A stretch of DNA of 64,000 nucleotides from Thermobaculum terrenum ATCC BAA-798 (GTDB lineage Bacteria; Chloroflexota; Chloroflexia; Thermobaculales; Thermobaculaceae): NCBI RefSeq assembly GCF_000025005.1, contig NC_013526.1, positions 558,001-622,000 on the forward strand, read 5' to 3'. Every line of letters begins with the position of its first letter. Within the stretch, counting starts at the first letter, position 1. The notes under the pieces are model-generated. The model searched no databases and was not told the DNA's origin. It saw only the letters and a program-made list of their open reading frames with translations. Below, one piece after another: positions 16,746 through 26,387 of the stretch. The translations under genes were made by a program, and so were the position numbers.

Positions 16746-17705
16746 ATGCCGATACTAGATAGCGATATCCTCTACTTGTACGATGCCAAGCTGACCAACC
16801 CCAACGGTGATCCAGACGATGAGAACCGACCGCGCATGGACTCCGTGACCGGAAGGAACTTGGTATCCGATGTCCGGCTCAAGCGTTACCTGCGAGACTA
16901 CTGGCTCGATGATGGACAGGATATATGGGTTCGCAAGAACGAGGACGGCACCACCACGGATGCCAAGAGCCGGATGAGCGTGCTGCTGGAGGAGTACAAC
17001 CGGACCAGCGGGCAGAAGCTGTCGACGAAGGAGGCGCGCAACAGCGGGGAGTTCCGATCCTGGTTGCTGGACCGCCTGATGGACGTCCGGCTGTTTGGAG
17101 CCACCATGCCCATGGAGAACAGCTCTATCACCTTCACTGGGCCGGTGCAGTTCAGCTGGGGTTACTCTCTCCACAGGGTGGAGATCAATAACTCCGCGAC
17201 CATATCCAGCCACTTCGCTGGCAGGGATACTGAAGGGAAGGGGGATTACGGCACGTTCGGCAAGGACTGGCGGGTACTGTACTCGCTCATAGGCTTTCAC
17301 GGCATAGTCAGCCGCAACAGAGCCAGGCATACGGGGCTGCGAGAGAGCGACCTGGAAGCGTTGGACAGGGCCATGCTGGAGGCGATCCCGACCGAGGCCA
17401 CTTCCAGGAGCAAGATAGGGCAGATACCTCGCTTCTATCTGCGACTCGAGTACAGTGAGGGCTATCCCTACAGGGTCGGCGACCTGCGCGAGGACGTGGT
17501 GCTGGAGCCGGTCCAGGGCAAGACCTTGGACACGCTGCGCGATGTGAGGGATTACGTTATCAACCTGGAGAAGGTGGCTGACAGGATAGCCGTCAGGCTC
17601 GATGGTCTGGCAGGGGCCAGGCTCTACGTACATCCCGATGTGACGTTCCGGGGCCTGGACAGCCTGACTGGGGTGCTCGGGGATAAGCTGCAAACACTCT
17701 CGTAG
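16746..17705 (+). CDS. cas7: Cas7 (Csh2/Cas7b), Cascade backbone subunit
   Basis: The 319-residue protein matches the Csh2/Csd2 family that coats the crRNA as repeated backbone subunits. Family signals are the N-terminal LYLYDAKLTNPNGDPDDENRP, followed by SVTGRNLVSDVRLKRYLRDY, VRLFGATMP, and the Gly-rich turn FAGRDTEGKGDYGTFGKD. It starts at ATG 16746, six bases after the cas8b stop codon, and is followed at 11 bases by cas5. Base composition is uniform and G+C-rich, unlike the 5' half of cas8b. Confidence 0.92.
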   Translation: MPILDSDILYLYDAKLTNPNGDPDDENRPRMDSVTGRNLVSDVRLKRYLRDYWLDDGQDIWVRKNEDGTTTDAKSRMSVLLEEYNRTSGQKLSTKEARNSGEFRSWLLDRLMDVRLFGATMPMENSSITFTGPVQFSWGYSLHRVEINNSATISSHFAGRDTEGKGDYGTFGKDWRVLYSLIGFHGIVSRNRARHTGLRESDLEALDRAMLEAIPTEATSRSKIGQIPRFYLRLEYSEGYPYRVGDLREDVVLEPVQGKTLDTLRDVRDYVINLEKVADRIAVRLDGLAGARLYVHPDVTFRGLDSLTGVLGDKLQTLS

Positions 17706-17716
17706 AGGGACAGAAA

Positions 17717-18511
17717 GTGCCCAACAAGATGATCATATTCGACCTAGCGGGCGCCTATGCGATGTTCCGCAAGTTCTACACCAACTCCTCGTCCCTGTCC
17801 TACCCGTTTCCTCCGAGGACCGTGCTGGCAGGGCTGATAGCGGGGATAATGGGGTACGAGCGGCAGGGGCACAGGAACACCTATGCCGAGCACCTGGCAC
17901 CAGGTGTGGCGGACATCGCGCTGTCGGTACGTGTGCCGGTGCGCCGTGTGATGCAGACCGTCAACTACGTGATGACCGAGGGCAACGTGTGGTCCAGGAA
18001 TGCAGGTGGGTTCGATGGCAGCAGGGAGCGCACACTGACACCGGTAGAGTGGGTCTTCCCGGCGTCAGGACGCCGCCAGCTCCGCTATCGAGTCTACCTC
18101 ACGCACCGCGATGAGGGTTGGCTGGAACGCTTTGCCGGCTACCTGCGATCGGGAGCAGTGTACCCACCCTATCTCGGGATGACGGAATGCCCGGCGGTGA
18201 TCGAGCCCGTAGCGGAGGTCGAGGACTGGGAGTTGGGGGTCCGGGAGGAGGTCCTGCCCATCTCGACCGTGATCAACGCCGACAAGATAGTGGATCTGCC
18301 GTTGCCGGATGCGGACGCACAGATCGTGAAGGAGCGCATGCCGATCGCCCTGGACAACGATAGGAGGTTGCTGCAGATAGGCAACTTCGTGTACGAGCAG
18401 CGTCACAACAGACCCATCGAGGCCAAGGTGTCCGTGCCGGTATTCACCGTCACTTACACCGACATCGATGGAGGACAGCTCACAGAGCACGGGGTATTCA
18501 TGTCGGAATGA
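17717..18511 (+). CDS. cas5: Cas5 (Cas5b/h), Cascade subunit
   Basis: A 264-residue RAMP protein with the Cas5 N-terminus FDLAGAYAMFRKFYTNSSSLSYPFPPRTVLAGLIAGIMGYER, in which the PFPPRTVLAGLIAG stretch is typical. Cas5 holds the 5' handle of the crRNA; with Cas8b and Cas7 it completes the type I-B effector. The start is GTG 17717. The stop codon overlaps the ATG of cas3 (ATGA), so the two are translationally coupled. No cas6 is present in this window, so crRNA processing must rely on a gene elsewhere or be absent. Confidence 0.9.
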   Translation: MPNKMIIFDLAGAYAMFRKFYTNSSSLSYPFPPRTVLAGLIAGIMGYERQGHRNTYAEHLAPGVADIALSVRVPVRRVMQTVNYVMTEGNVWSRNAGGFDGSRERTLTPVEWVFPASGRRQLRYRVYLTHRDEGWLERFAGYLRSGAVYPPYLGMTECPAVIEPVAEVEDWELGVREEVLPISTVINADKIVDLPLPDADAQIVKERMPIALDNDRRLLQIGNFVYEQRHNRPIEAKVSVPVFTVTYTDIDGGQLTEHGVFMSE

Positions 18512-21084
18512 AGTTCATTGCCAGGCCAGCCGAGACCAGAGGGGGTAGGGAGTATCCAGAGGAGCTCCTAGCAGACCACCTAAGGGTGGTGGCGGAGGCC
18601 GCTCGAGGGTACTTGGTGGGGCCTTGGCCCGACTCCGAGAGGCTATCCGAGCTTGCGTGGGTGGCGGGGGCCACCCACGACTTCGGCAAGTACACCACCT
18701 TCTTCCAGGAGAAGCTTCCCCCTCTGGAGAAACCTCCCCCCAAGCCCGAGTACACCCACCACGCGCCGGTCTCGGCCTTGCTGGGCGCCTACGTCTGCCG
18801 CCAGCGCTGGCACAGCGACCGGGAAGCTGCCCTGTTGGTGTTTCTGGCGATATGGAGGCACCACGGCGCCTTGGTATGCCCGTCCATGATCCTGCCCGGT
18901 AAGCAGCAGTTGCGGGATAGCCCGTTCTACAAGCGCATGATCGGAGGCATAAAGGCCGAGTACGAGGCGATAGCTGCCCAGATAGCCAACATGCAGGGGG
19001 AGCACAAAGGGCAGATAATCTCCGAGATGAGTGCTCTGGGCGTGCCCGAGGTGGAGGGCTTCCTCTCGGGAGACGTGGTCCCCGGCCTGATGAGGGATCT
19101 GTATGAGGCTTACATGGACCTGTTCTTTGCCTCGGAGGATCCCGGGGCGATGCGCACCTACTGGCACGCGCTGCTGCTGTTCTCGGCCCTGATAGATGCC
19201 GACAAGCACATCTCCTCGCGAGTGGGGACGCGAGATGCGCCCCGCTACGACATCCCGTACGAGCTGGTTGAGCGGTACGTGCAGCGCATGCAGCGGGAGC
19301 ACCAGAGTGTGGCTCGAGCCGAGCTGCTCGAGATCAGGGACGGCGTGTTCCAGGAGAGCACACGCTTCTTCGAGGAGACGCCTGTGGAGGAACTCTTTCC
19401 TGGTCTCTTCAGCCTCACGGCGCCAACGGGATCGGGCAAGACCTTGGCAGCGCTCGGTGCGGCCCTCAAGCTGCGGGAGCGCGTCCGGAACACCAAGGGG
19501 TGGACGCCACGGATCATCTACGCTCTACCGTTCACGAACATCATCGACCAGAACCATGATGTAATCCAGAAGGTGCTCAGTGAGCTGCCAGGGTACTCAA
19601 GTGATCCCCTGGGATACCTCATCAAGCATCACCACCTCGCCACTATCCAGGGGAGTAAGGGCTCTGAGGAGGACGTCCCCACGGAGGAGCAGCTGCTGAT
19701 GGTAGAATCCTGGGACTCGGAGGTGGTGGTCACCACCTTCGTCCAGCTGTTTGAGTCCATGGTAACCAACTCCAACCGCAGGCTGAAGAAGCTGCACAAC
19801 GTCGCCGGCAGCATCATCATCCTCGATGAGATCCAGAGTATACCCTACGAGCAGTGGAGCCTAGTGCACGAGACCATCACCACGCTGGCTCAACACCTAG
19901 GCTGCACCGTGATCCAGATGACTGCCACTCGCCCGCGCATACTCCCCGAAGCCCGGGAGGTGCTGCCACAGCCGGATAAATACTTCGGGCTATTGGACCG
20001 CACGCAGATCGTCCCGAGAGCGGATGTGCGGTCGCTCGAGGATCTGCAGGACTTGGTGCTCGAGCTGGGCGAGAGATACCACTCCGTGCTCGTGATACTC
20101 AACACCATACCCAGCGCTGTAAGCTTCTATCAGCAGCTGACATCCTTGGACGGCATAGAGGGTTACCGTGAGCCCTCGGAGCTAGATAGATCTAAGGATG
20201 ATTGGGACCGCTATTGGGACGACTATTCCCCCAAGGGGCGCATGCTGGTGCACCTGTCGACTAACGTAGTGCCCTGGCAGAGACGCCATCGGGTAGTTGG
20301 CCTCGCAAGGATCCTGCGGCGACGCAAGGAAGAACTTCGCCCTATAGTCGTCTCCACCCAGGTGGTGGAAGCTGGGGTGGACCTGGATTTTGATGTCGTC
20401 GTGCGGGATCACGCGCCGCTGGACTCTATAGTGCAGGCAGCGGGACGCTGCAACCGCTCCTGGGCTGCCGATGACCAGCGCCCAGTCTACGTTGTCGGGC
20501 TGCGTGATGAGCGAGAGCGCCACCTAGCCGAGCGCATCTACGGGAAGGTACTCACTAGGAAGATGGAGGAGGTGCTCTCCTCGCCAAAGGACGAGCCCGA
20601 GCTGTACGCAGACATAGAACAGTACTTCGCGCTGCTGCCCGATCTCCTGACGGACGATGAATACAGGGCGTACATATGGGCCATGCGCAAGCTCAACTTT
20701 CGCGGCAAGGAGGGCGAAGTCTCGATCTCGCAGTACCGGCACATCGAGGAGGCGGGCGAAGCCTATCCTGTGATCGTCGAGCTGGGGGAGATCGGCCGTA
20801 GGGCGCTGAAGAGGCTGCTGGAGGCGCGCGAGGCCTACGCTAGGGTCTCTGCAGCGAGCGTAGACGAGAAGTTTCGGGCTCGCACGCAGCTCAGGAACGC
20901 TTATAGTTGCCTTGGCGAGTTCATCATCACACCTTACTCTTACAGGCTTCTGGCCAACAGGCCTCCAAGGCACTCAGAATTGGAGGACCACTTCTACATA
21001 AGCACTGACGACCTGGCCGAGTACTACGATCTTGAGACTGGGTTTCGATTGGACAAGATGGGAGACGAGGCGGTGATGCTATGA
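18508..21084 (+). CDS. cas3: Cas3 HD nuclease-helicase
   Basis: The 858-residue protein fuses an N-terminal HD nuclease (ATHDFGKY with His57-Asp58, later LAIWRHHGAL) to a superfamily II helicase. The helicase has APTGSGKT at 305-312 (Walker A), IILDEIQSIP with DEIQ at 440-443, ATRPR, and STQVVEAGVDLDFD with QAAGRCNR for motifs V and VI. It degrades target DNA after Cascade binding. All visible catalytic motifs are intact, so the interference module looks functional. It overlaps cas5 and cas4 by four bases each. Confidence 0.94.
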   Translation: MKFIARPAETRGGREYPEELLADHLRVVAEAARGYLVGPWPDSERLSELAWVAGATHDFGKYTTFFQEKLPPLEKPPPKPEYTHHAPVSALLGAYVCRQRWHSDREAALLVFLAIWRHHGALVCPSMILPGKQQLRDSPFYKRMIGGIKAEYEAIAAQIANMQGEHKGQIISEMSALGVPEVEGFLSGDVVPGLMRDLYEAYMDLFFASEDPGAMRTYWHALLLFSALIDADKHISSRVGTRDAPRYDIPYELVERYVQRMQREHQSVARAELLEIRDGVFQESTRFFEETPVEELFPGLFSLTAPTGSGKTLAALGAALKLRERVRNTKGWTPRIIYALPFTNIIDQNHDVIQKVLSELPGYSSDPLGYLIKHHHLATIQGSKGSEEDVPTEEQLLMVESWDSEVVVTTFVQLFESMVTNSNRRLKKLHNVAGSIIILDEIQSIPYEQWSLVHETITTLAQHLGCTVIQMTATRPRILPEAREVLPQPDKYFGLLDRTQIVPRADVRSLEDLQDLVLELGERYHSVLVILNTIPSAVSFYQQLTSLDGIEGYREPSELDRSKDDWDRYWDDYSPKGRMLVHLSTNVVPWQRRHRVVGLARILRRRKEELRPIVVSTQVVEAGVDLDFDVVVRDHAPLDSIVQAAGRCNRSWAADDQRPVYVVGLRDERERHLAERIYGKVLTRKMEEVLSSPKDEPELYADIEQYFALLPDLLTDDEYRAYIWAMRKLNFRGKEGEVSISQYRHIEEAGEAYPVIVELGEIGRRALKRLLEAREAYARVSAASVDEKFRARTQLRNAYSCLGEFIITPYSYRLLANRPPRHSELEDHFYISTDDLAEYYDLETGFRLDKMGDEAVML

Positions 21085-21578
21085 GCGATGGGGTGACTGG
21101 AACTTTAGTTTGGCAATATTTAGTTTGCCCAAGGCAAGTATGGCTTATGTCTCATGAGATAGAGGGTGAACAGGAGCATGACCTGCTGGCAGAAGGAAGG
21201 CAGATACAAGAAGAGTACTATCAGAGGTCTGCTAGAGAAGTATCGCTACCGGGCATGCGCATAGACCGCATCAGGAGGGAGAAAGGACAGCTCGTGATCT
21301 CAGAGGTGAAGAAGTCCTCCAGGTACATGAGAGCTGCCCGGCTCCAAGTATGCTACTATCTGTGGCGGCTCCAGCAGGAGGGAGTGCAGGCCAAGGGGGA
21401 GGTGCTGGTGCCAGAGGAGCGCAAGCGCGAGGTAGTTGAGCTAACCCCGGAGGCGCAGGCGGAGCTTGAGGAGGTCATGCGAGGCATCCAGGAAGTTATG
21501 CAGGCCGAACGCCCCCCGGACGCTCGGAAGATCCGCTACTGCGGTAGCTGTGCCTATGAGGAGTTCTGCTGGGCATGA
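21081..21578 (+). CDS. cas4: Cas4 exonuclease of spacer acquisition
   Basis: A 165-residue Cas4/RecB-like nuclease with the iron-sulfur cysteines at both ends: YLVCPRQVWLM near the N-terminus and CGSCAYEEFC at the C-terminus. In the middle are the Glu/Lys of the nuclease core (ISEVKKSS). It trims prespacers and helps choose PAM-adjacent ends. The first ~250 bases are noticeably poorer in G+C (one 60-base line is 47%) than the end of the gene and cas1 (one line 65%). Four-base overlaps tie it to cas3 and cas1. Confidence 0.92.
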   Translation: MSDGVTGTLVWQYLVCPRQVWLMSHEIEGEQEHDLLAEGRQIQEEYYQRSAREVSLPGMRIDRIRREKGQLVISEVKKSSRYMRAARLQVCYYLWRLQQEGVQAKGEVLVPEERKREVVELTPEAQAELEEVMRGIQEVMQAERPPDARKIRYCGSCAYEEFCWA

Positions 21579-22567
21579 GGAAGCCGGTCTACATCTTCAA
21601 CGCTGGCACGCTCGAGAGGGAGCAGAACACCTTACGGTTCGTCACGGCCAACGCCAAGCGCTTCGTGCCCGTGGAGACCACGAGCGAGATCCATGTCTTC
21701 GGTGAGGTAACGGTCAACGCCAAGCTCCTGAACTTCCTCAGCCAGCACGGCATCCCCCTGCACATCTACAACTACTACGGTTACTGGGCGGGCTCGTACA
21801 TGCCGCGGGAGCAGTACGTCTCGGGCTACATGACCCTGCAGCAGGCAGCCCACTACTTGGACGATGCCAAGAGGATGCAGCTTGCGAGGTCGTTCGTGGG
21901 CGGGGCGCTGGAGAACATGCGCAAGGTGCTCGCCTACTACAACCGCCGAGGTGCCGGCCTCTCAAGCACTTTGACCGAAATGGAAGCCGCTGCCCCGCTT
22001 CTGGAAGCCTGCCGAACCACCAGCGAGCTGATGGCGGTGGAGGGGCGCTGCCGAGAGGCGTACTACGGCTGCTGGGACGAGATCTTCCGCAGCGACGAGT
22101 TCAGCTTCGGCAGCAGGACTCGCAGGCCTCCGGAGAACAGGGTGAACGCACTGGTCTCCTTTGGAAACAGCCTGCTGTACGTGACGGTGCTGAGCGAGAT
22201 CTACCGCACCCACCTGGATCCCCGCATAGGTTTCCTGCATACCACCAACCACCGCAGGTACACCCTCAACCTCGACGTGGCGGAGATATTCAAGCCGGTC
22301 ATAGTCGACCGGGTGATCTTTAGCCTTGTCAACCGGGGAGAGATCAAGGCCAGCGACTTCCGAGCAGACTCTTCGGGAGTGTTCCTCAACGACCACGGTC
22401 GCAAGGCGTTCGTGGAGGCGTACGAGGAGCGTCTAAGGGACACCTTCCAGCATCCCAGGCTAGGCAGGGCGGCCTCCTACCGCAGGCTCATACGCCTGGA
22501 GCTGTACAAGCTCGAGAAGCACCTCCTGGGGGATGAACCCTACGTACCTTACGTAAGCAGGTGGTAG
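21575..22567 (+). CDS. cas1: Cas1 integrase
   Basis: The 330-residue protein is a type I-B Cas1. N-terminal beta-domain signals include HVFGEVTVNAKLLNFLSQHGIPLHIYNYYG. The helical catalytic domain contains ALVSFGNSLLYVTVLSEI, IGFLHTTNHRRYTLNLDVAEIFKPVIVDRVIF, which supply the Glu/His/Asp metal ligands, and FLNDHGRKAFVEAYEERL. It inserts new spacers together with Cas2. It begins four bases inside cas4 and ends two bases before the cas2 start. The catalytic motifs appear intact. Confidence 0.94.
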   Translation: MRKPVYIFNAGTLEREQNTLRFVTANAKRFVPVETTSEIHVFGEVTVNAKLLNFLSQHGIPLHIYNYYGYWAGSYMPREQYVSGYMTLQQAAHYLDDAKRMQLARSFVGGALENMRKVLAYYNRRGAGLSSTLTEMEAAAPLLEACRTTSELMAVEGRCREAYYGCWDEIFRSDEFSFGSRTRRPPENRVNALVSFGNSLLYVTVLSEIYRTHLDPRIGFLHTTNHRRYTLNLDVAEIFKPVIVDRVIFSLVNRGEIKASDFRADSSGVFLNDHGRKAFVEAYEERLRDTFQHPRLGRAASYRRLIRLELYKLEKHLLGDEPYVPYVSRW

Positions 22568-22568
22568 C

Positions 22569-22832
22569 GTGTTCGTGATCATGACCTACGATGTGGGCGT
22601 GGACAGGGTGAGCAAGGTGCTCAAGGTGGGCAGGAAGTACCTAGTGCACATCCAGAACTCCGTGCTCGAGGGAGAGCTCTCGCAGGCACAGTACAGAGCG
22701 CTACTGTCCGAGGTGCGCAGGGTGATCCGGGAGGACACGGACTCCGTGCGCTTCTACGTCCTCCGCACTACCCAGTACATGCGGGTGGAGGAGCTGGGCA
22801 CCCCCCGCCGCGAGGAGGGCAATTTCTTATGA
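22569..22832 (+). CDS. cas2: Cas2
   Basis: An 87-residue ferredoxin-fold protein with the Cas2 opening FVIMTYDVGVDRVSKVLKVGRKYLVHIQNSVLEGEL and the strand-helix pattern VRFYVLRTTQYM. It dimerises to bridge Cas1 dimers during spacer acquisition. The start is GTG 22569, directly after the cas1 stop. It is the last gene of the operon. No CRISPR repeat follows in the 86 bases to the next gene or anywhere else in the window. Confidence 0.94.
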   Translation: MFVIMTYDVGVDRVSKVLKVGRKYLVHIQNSVLEGELSQAQYRALLSEVRRVIREDTDSVRFYVLRTTQYMRVEELGTPRREEGNFL

Positions 22833-22918
22833 AATTACCACCTATTAGCTCTCGTCAACGATGCTAGGACGAGGGGTGCAAGGGGTTGTAAGTTGAGGTA
22901 CGTATGTTTCCTTGCAGC

Positions 22919-23539
22919 CTAAGCTGGGAGCGTGTGCCTGCATCTGGGGTAGTTGGTGCATCCCCAGAATTGCCCCCTGCTGGAGCTCCGTAGCTCCATG
23001 AGACCCCCACACCTCTCGCACCTGTGCTCGGCGCGTGGCCTCTCCACTTGGGCTGCCGAGATCGGCGTCCCCGACCAAGCCCTAGCGATCGCCTCCCTCA
23101 GCTCAGCGGGGTTGTACGCTCGGCGTGCGGGCACGCGCAGCAAGGGAAGCCCGCAGCTCTCGAGGACTCCATCCACGAAGTCATCCCTCTCCCTGCGGTC
23201 TTGCCGGCTATGGGACTTGTCGTCGAGCTCTATGGCCAGCCTCGGGCGCAAGCTATCCATGTCGCACAGCACGAAGTCCAGATGCTTGCGGTTGATCCTG
23301 TTCCAGGCAGCAAACTGGCCCTCCCGCCTGGGAGCGTACACCAGGTCCGCCAGGTTAACCTTGGGACATACGAGCACGCCGTCGCCGCAGATAGCAAGCA
23401 GAGTGCGCAAGAAGGAGCTCTCCGCCGGGCTGAGGAAGTCATCCCTCAGCCTGTATACGTGCGTGCTTGTGCTGCGTGGCTTGATCCCCAACAACGCGAG
23501 CAGCGTCCCAAGGCATCCGGGTCTTGTGGAGTCTCTCAA
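22919..23539 (-). CDS. DUF2726 nuclease-like protein with C-terminal topoisomerase zinc ribbon
   Basis: Residues about 35-150 form a DUF2726 / restriction-endonuclease-like domain. They include AESSFLRTLLAICGD, an LDFVLCD strand, and AIELDDKSHSRQDRRERDDFVDGVLESCGLPLLRVPA, the ELD...H...R..D signature seen in Vsr/DUF559-type folds. The C-terminal 35 residues form a topoisomerase-type C4 zinc ribbon: CERCGG...GQFWGCTNYPRC. It probably binds and perhaps cuts nucleic acid. It faces the cas operon from the opposite strand. TTG 23539 is read behind AGGAGG. No further evidence ties it to CRISPR function. Confidence 0.75.
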   Translation of the reverse strand: MRDSTRPGCLGTLLALLGIKPRSTSTHVYRLRDDFLSPAESSFLRTLLAICGDGVLVCPKVNLADLVYAPRREGQFAAWNRINRKHLDFVLCDMDSLRPRLAIELDDKSHSRQDRRERDDFVDGVLESCGLPLLRVPARRAYNPAELREAIARAWSGTPISAAQVERPRAEHRCERCGGLMELRSSSRGQFWGCTNYPRCRHTLPA

Positions 23540-23694
23540 CTTAATTCGCCTCCTGTGTTGGTTGTTTCTCGGGCATTATGACGTCTGGGGATGAAATCTA
23601 GCTTACAGGCGGCTATCAAGTAGGTGACTAATTTAATACCTCGGCCCGCGTTCGCGGTAATATAGTCGCTAAGTGCTGGACGGAGGTTGAGAGC

Positions 23695-24732
23695 ATGTTC
23701 ACTTTGGAAGCTTACGTGAGGGGCTTGGAGGGGGATACGCCCCGCAGGTACGGCTTTAGTGCCGGCAGTACGCGGGAGGTCGTGGATTGGCAGTACGCCT
23801 TCCGACATGCCCTGAGGCGCGCTCTGGGGCTGGAGGCGATAAGGCAGCGGGTACCAACGGCTCCTCCGAGTGCCCAGCGTCTCTCCATGGAGCAGCTGGA
23901 GGATCACGTGCGCGAGGACTGGTTGCTGGAGACGGAGCCAGGTGTATCGCTGCCGTTCTACCTGCTCAGGCCCCTGGGCACGGACGGACCGTTGCCCGTA
24001 GTGATCACCCCGCACGGGCACGAGCCGGGTGGCAGGCAGGCCGCGGTGGGGATAGCTCAGTCCGAGGAAATACAGCGGGCGGTGGACGAGCTCGAACAGG
24101 ATGTGGCCCGCCAGGTGGTCCGCCGAGGGTACCTGGCGATCGCCCCAGGGATGCGTGGGCTCTGGGATATGCGCTTGCCAGATGACCTTCGGCAGGGGAC
24201 CTTCAGCTCATGCGCCCGCCTGCAGTACAGGGCGCTGCTCTTCGGGCGGACCCTGCTAGGGGAGAGGGTGTGGGATATGATCAGGCTGATCGATTGGGCA
24301 ATCAGCAGACAGGACGTGGACGCTCGACGTATCGCGATCACAGGCAACTCGGGCGGAGGCACCGTGTCGCTCTTCACCGCCGCAGTGGATGAGAGGGTGG
24401 GCGTCTGCGTGCCCAGCTGCTACTTCTGTACCTTCATCGATTCCATAGGGCTAATAGAGCACTGCGCGTGCAACTATGTGCCAGGGCTGCTGGGCCTGGG
24501 GGAGATGGCCGATGTGGCGGGACTGGTGGCGCCTCGCCCGTTCATGGCGGTGTGCGGCGAGGCAGACCCGATATTCCCGATCGAGGCCTCGAGGCGTGCA
24601 TTCGGGCAACTGCGGGAGATCTACGAGCTGCTGGGAGCTGGCGATCTGTGCAGGCTGAGCGCACAGCCTGGCGGTCACCGCTACTACGGGAGGGATGTGT
24701 GGCCCTTCCTGCGCGAGGTATGGGGCGTGTAG
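23695..24732 (+). CDS. Alpha/beta hydrolase, acetyl-xylan-esterase-like
   Basis: A 345-residue hydrolase with the nucleophile elbow GNSGGGT, an oxyanion strand PVVITPHGHEPGG, a probable acid residue in CGEADPIFP and the final His in GGHRYYG. The pattern matches the acetyl-xylan esterase / dienelactone hydrolase group found beside glycoside hydrolases. It probably removes acyl groups from plant polysaccharide. No signal peptide is seen, so it would act on imported oligosaccharides. ATG 23695 follows GGAGGTTGAGAGC. The neighbouring gene on the other strand is a disrupted FAD oxidoreductase. Confidence 0.75.
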   Translation: MFTLEAYVRGLEGDTPRRYGFSAGSTREVVDWQYAFRHALRRALGLEAIRQRVPTAPPSAQRLSMEQLEDHVREDWLLETEPGVSLPFYLLRPLGTDGPLPVVITPHGHEPGGRQAAVGIAQSEEIQRAVDELEQDVARQVVRRGYLAIAPGMRGLWDMRLPDDLRQGTFSSCARLQYRALLFGRTLLGERVWDMIRLIDWAISRQDVDARRIAITGNSGGGTVSLFTAAVDERVGVCVPSCYFCTFIDSIGLIEHCACNYVPGLLGLGEMADVAGLVAPRPFMAVCGEADPIFPIEASRRAFGQLREIYELLGAGDLCRLSAQPGGHRYYGRDVWPFLREVWGV

Positions 24733-24736
24733 AGCT

Positions 24737-26207
24737 CTACCCCAGCTCCAGCACCTGCCCGTCCGCAAGCAACCTGGCGCGCAGCTTGGGATAGCTGACC
24801 TCCTGCAGGCTCACGGCGTCCTCGATCGCGATCACTGCTGCCGTAGCGGCCGCCTGAGCGAGCGCCATGAACGTCCACTCCAACCGAACCGCCCCGTAGC
24901 CTACGTGGCTTGCGGACAAGGTGGTGGGGGTGATGAGGTTGCCACACTCCTCCGATCGCGGTACCAGCGCGCGGTAGGAGATCCCGAAAGGGCCCCATTG
25001 GCGCCCACCGAAGACGAACCCCTCGTTGTAAGCGGCACCGTCGCGGACGATGCGCCGTGTGGCGTGCATGTCTGGGGGCCAGTAAGCCACCGCCACGGGA
25101 TCCGGTACGCTCGCGCGTCCTGACGTATGGCGCTCCGTGATGACGTAGTCGCTCACCATGCGGCGAGCTTCGCGGACGTAGAATCGGCGAGGCCAGCCAT
25201 GGTTGTCCACGAACTCGTCCTTGGCCAGCCCCCACTGCGACCACTCCTCTCTGACCTCTCTCGGCACTCGGGGGTCGTTGGCCAAGAACCAGCAGAGCCC
25301 CTGCGTGAACAGTAGATGCTCCCGCAGCACCCGCTCGCGTACCTCGTAGCTCCCGCCGGGATAGGCGTGGTTCATACCGTAGAGGTTGGCCGACAGGGCG
25401 TGCCAGCTGCCGAGGTCCGTTTTGCCGTGGGGGATATTGGCTGCAGGTATCCAGAGATGCCCGCCTGCCTCCGCGTACCGCCGGTAGATCTCATATTGCC
25501 AGGGGTCGTAGCCCGGCGGCTTGCTGAAGGGAATCATGTTGGCTGGGTCGCGCGTGAGGCACAGCCGAAAGCAGTAAGCCTGCACCCTATGATCCCCCTC
25601 GCCAGGGGTTCCCAAGGGCTCGTCCTGGATTGTAGGGATGACCCCGCTCTGCGGGTCGCCCGGCGTGCAGTACGGGTCCACGCGAACCTCGAATTGACGG
25701 TAGGTGTTCTCTCCCCGGATGCCGTTGAGCGTCTCCCCGTAGAGGCAATTGGGCTCCCGACCTATCGTGGTGGACACGCCTGCAGCAGCCAGTAGATCGC
25801 CCTCATAAGTGGCATCTATGAACACGGTGCCGGGTACCTGAGTGCCGTCCTCGCAGCGCAGCGCCGATATCCTCCCGTTGGCATCCAGGCGCGCGCCGTG
25901 CTCCTGATCCAGCCGCTTCCCGAGGATCACCATCACGCCGTGCTCCCTAACCAGGGAGTTGAACACCTCCTCCGCGACGTGAGGCTCAAACCTCCACAGC
26001 TCCGGCACCTTGCGGCGAGCAGCCAGCATCTCTTCGAAAGCCTCTAGCCGGTGGTAGCGCTCGCTGATGCGTCGGTAATACTCCAGCGCCAGTCCTCCCA
26101 CACATCCCGCCCAGGTGGTAGCCAGGCTCGACGATCAGGGCCCTCAGGCCCATGCTCGCCACCTGTACGGCGGCCATCACCCCGGCGCTCGTGCCTCCAT
26201 AGATCAC
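24737..26207 (-). pseudogene. FAD-dependent oxidoreductase (PF12831-like), internally deleted and frameshifted
   Basis: The N-terminal part reads VVIYGGTSAGVMAAVQVASMGLRALIVEPGYHLGGM, the FAD-binding Rossmann motif, in one frame. Just after LGGM (about 26105) the frame is lost. The rest of the protein continues in another frame as GGLALEYYRRISERYHRLE and on to the end with family motifs such as GTVFIDATYEGDLLAAAGV and VGYGAVRLEW. In intact relatives about 20 conserved residues (GGLGATD-like) separate these two parts. The lesion is therefore a small deletion that also shifts the frame. The enzyme is very probably inactive. The exact 5' start is uncertain; GTG 26207 is only one candidate. Confidence 0.7.
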
Positions 26208-26387
26208 GACGTCTGGATCTCTTATCCTTCTACCTCCCAGGATAGCTTGTCCTCCATTGTGCCAGCCGCCAGCTGCCCCCGCAAGCCAGGACCATTGATA
26301 CTCTTGTCCTAGGACCTTTTGGCCACTGACCGCTGGCAGCTTCTCCTCTATACTGGCTGAGTCGTAGATGTACAGGGAGATGATGTT

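Noticed and set aside
22833-22918. A CRISPR array was expected next to cas2
   Set aside because: No repeated unit of 25-37 bases with variable spacers is visible here or elsewhere in the window.
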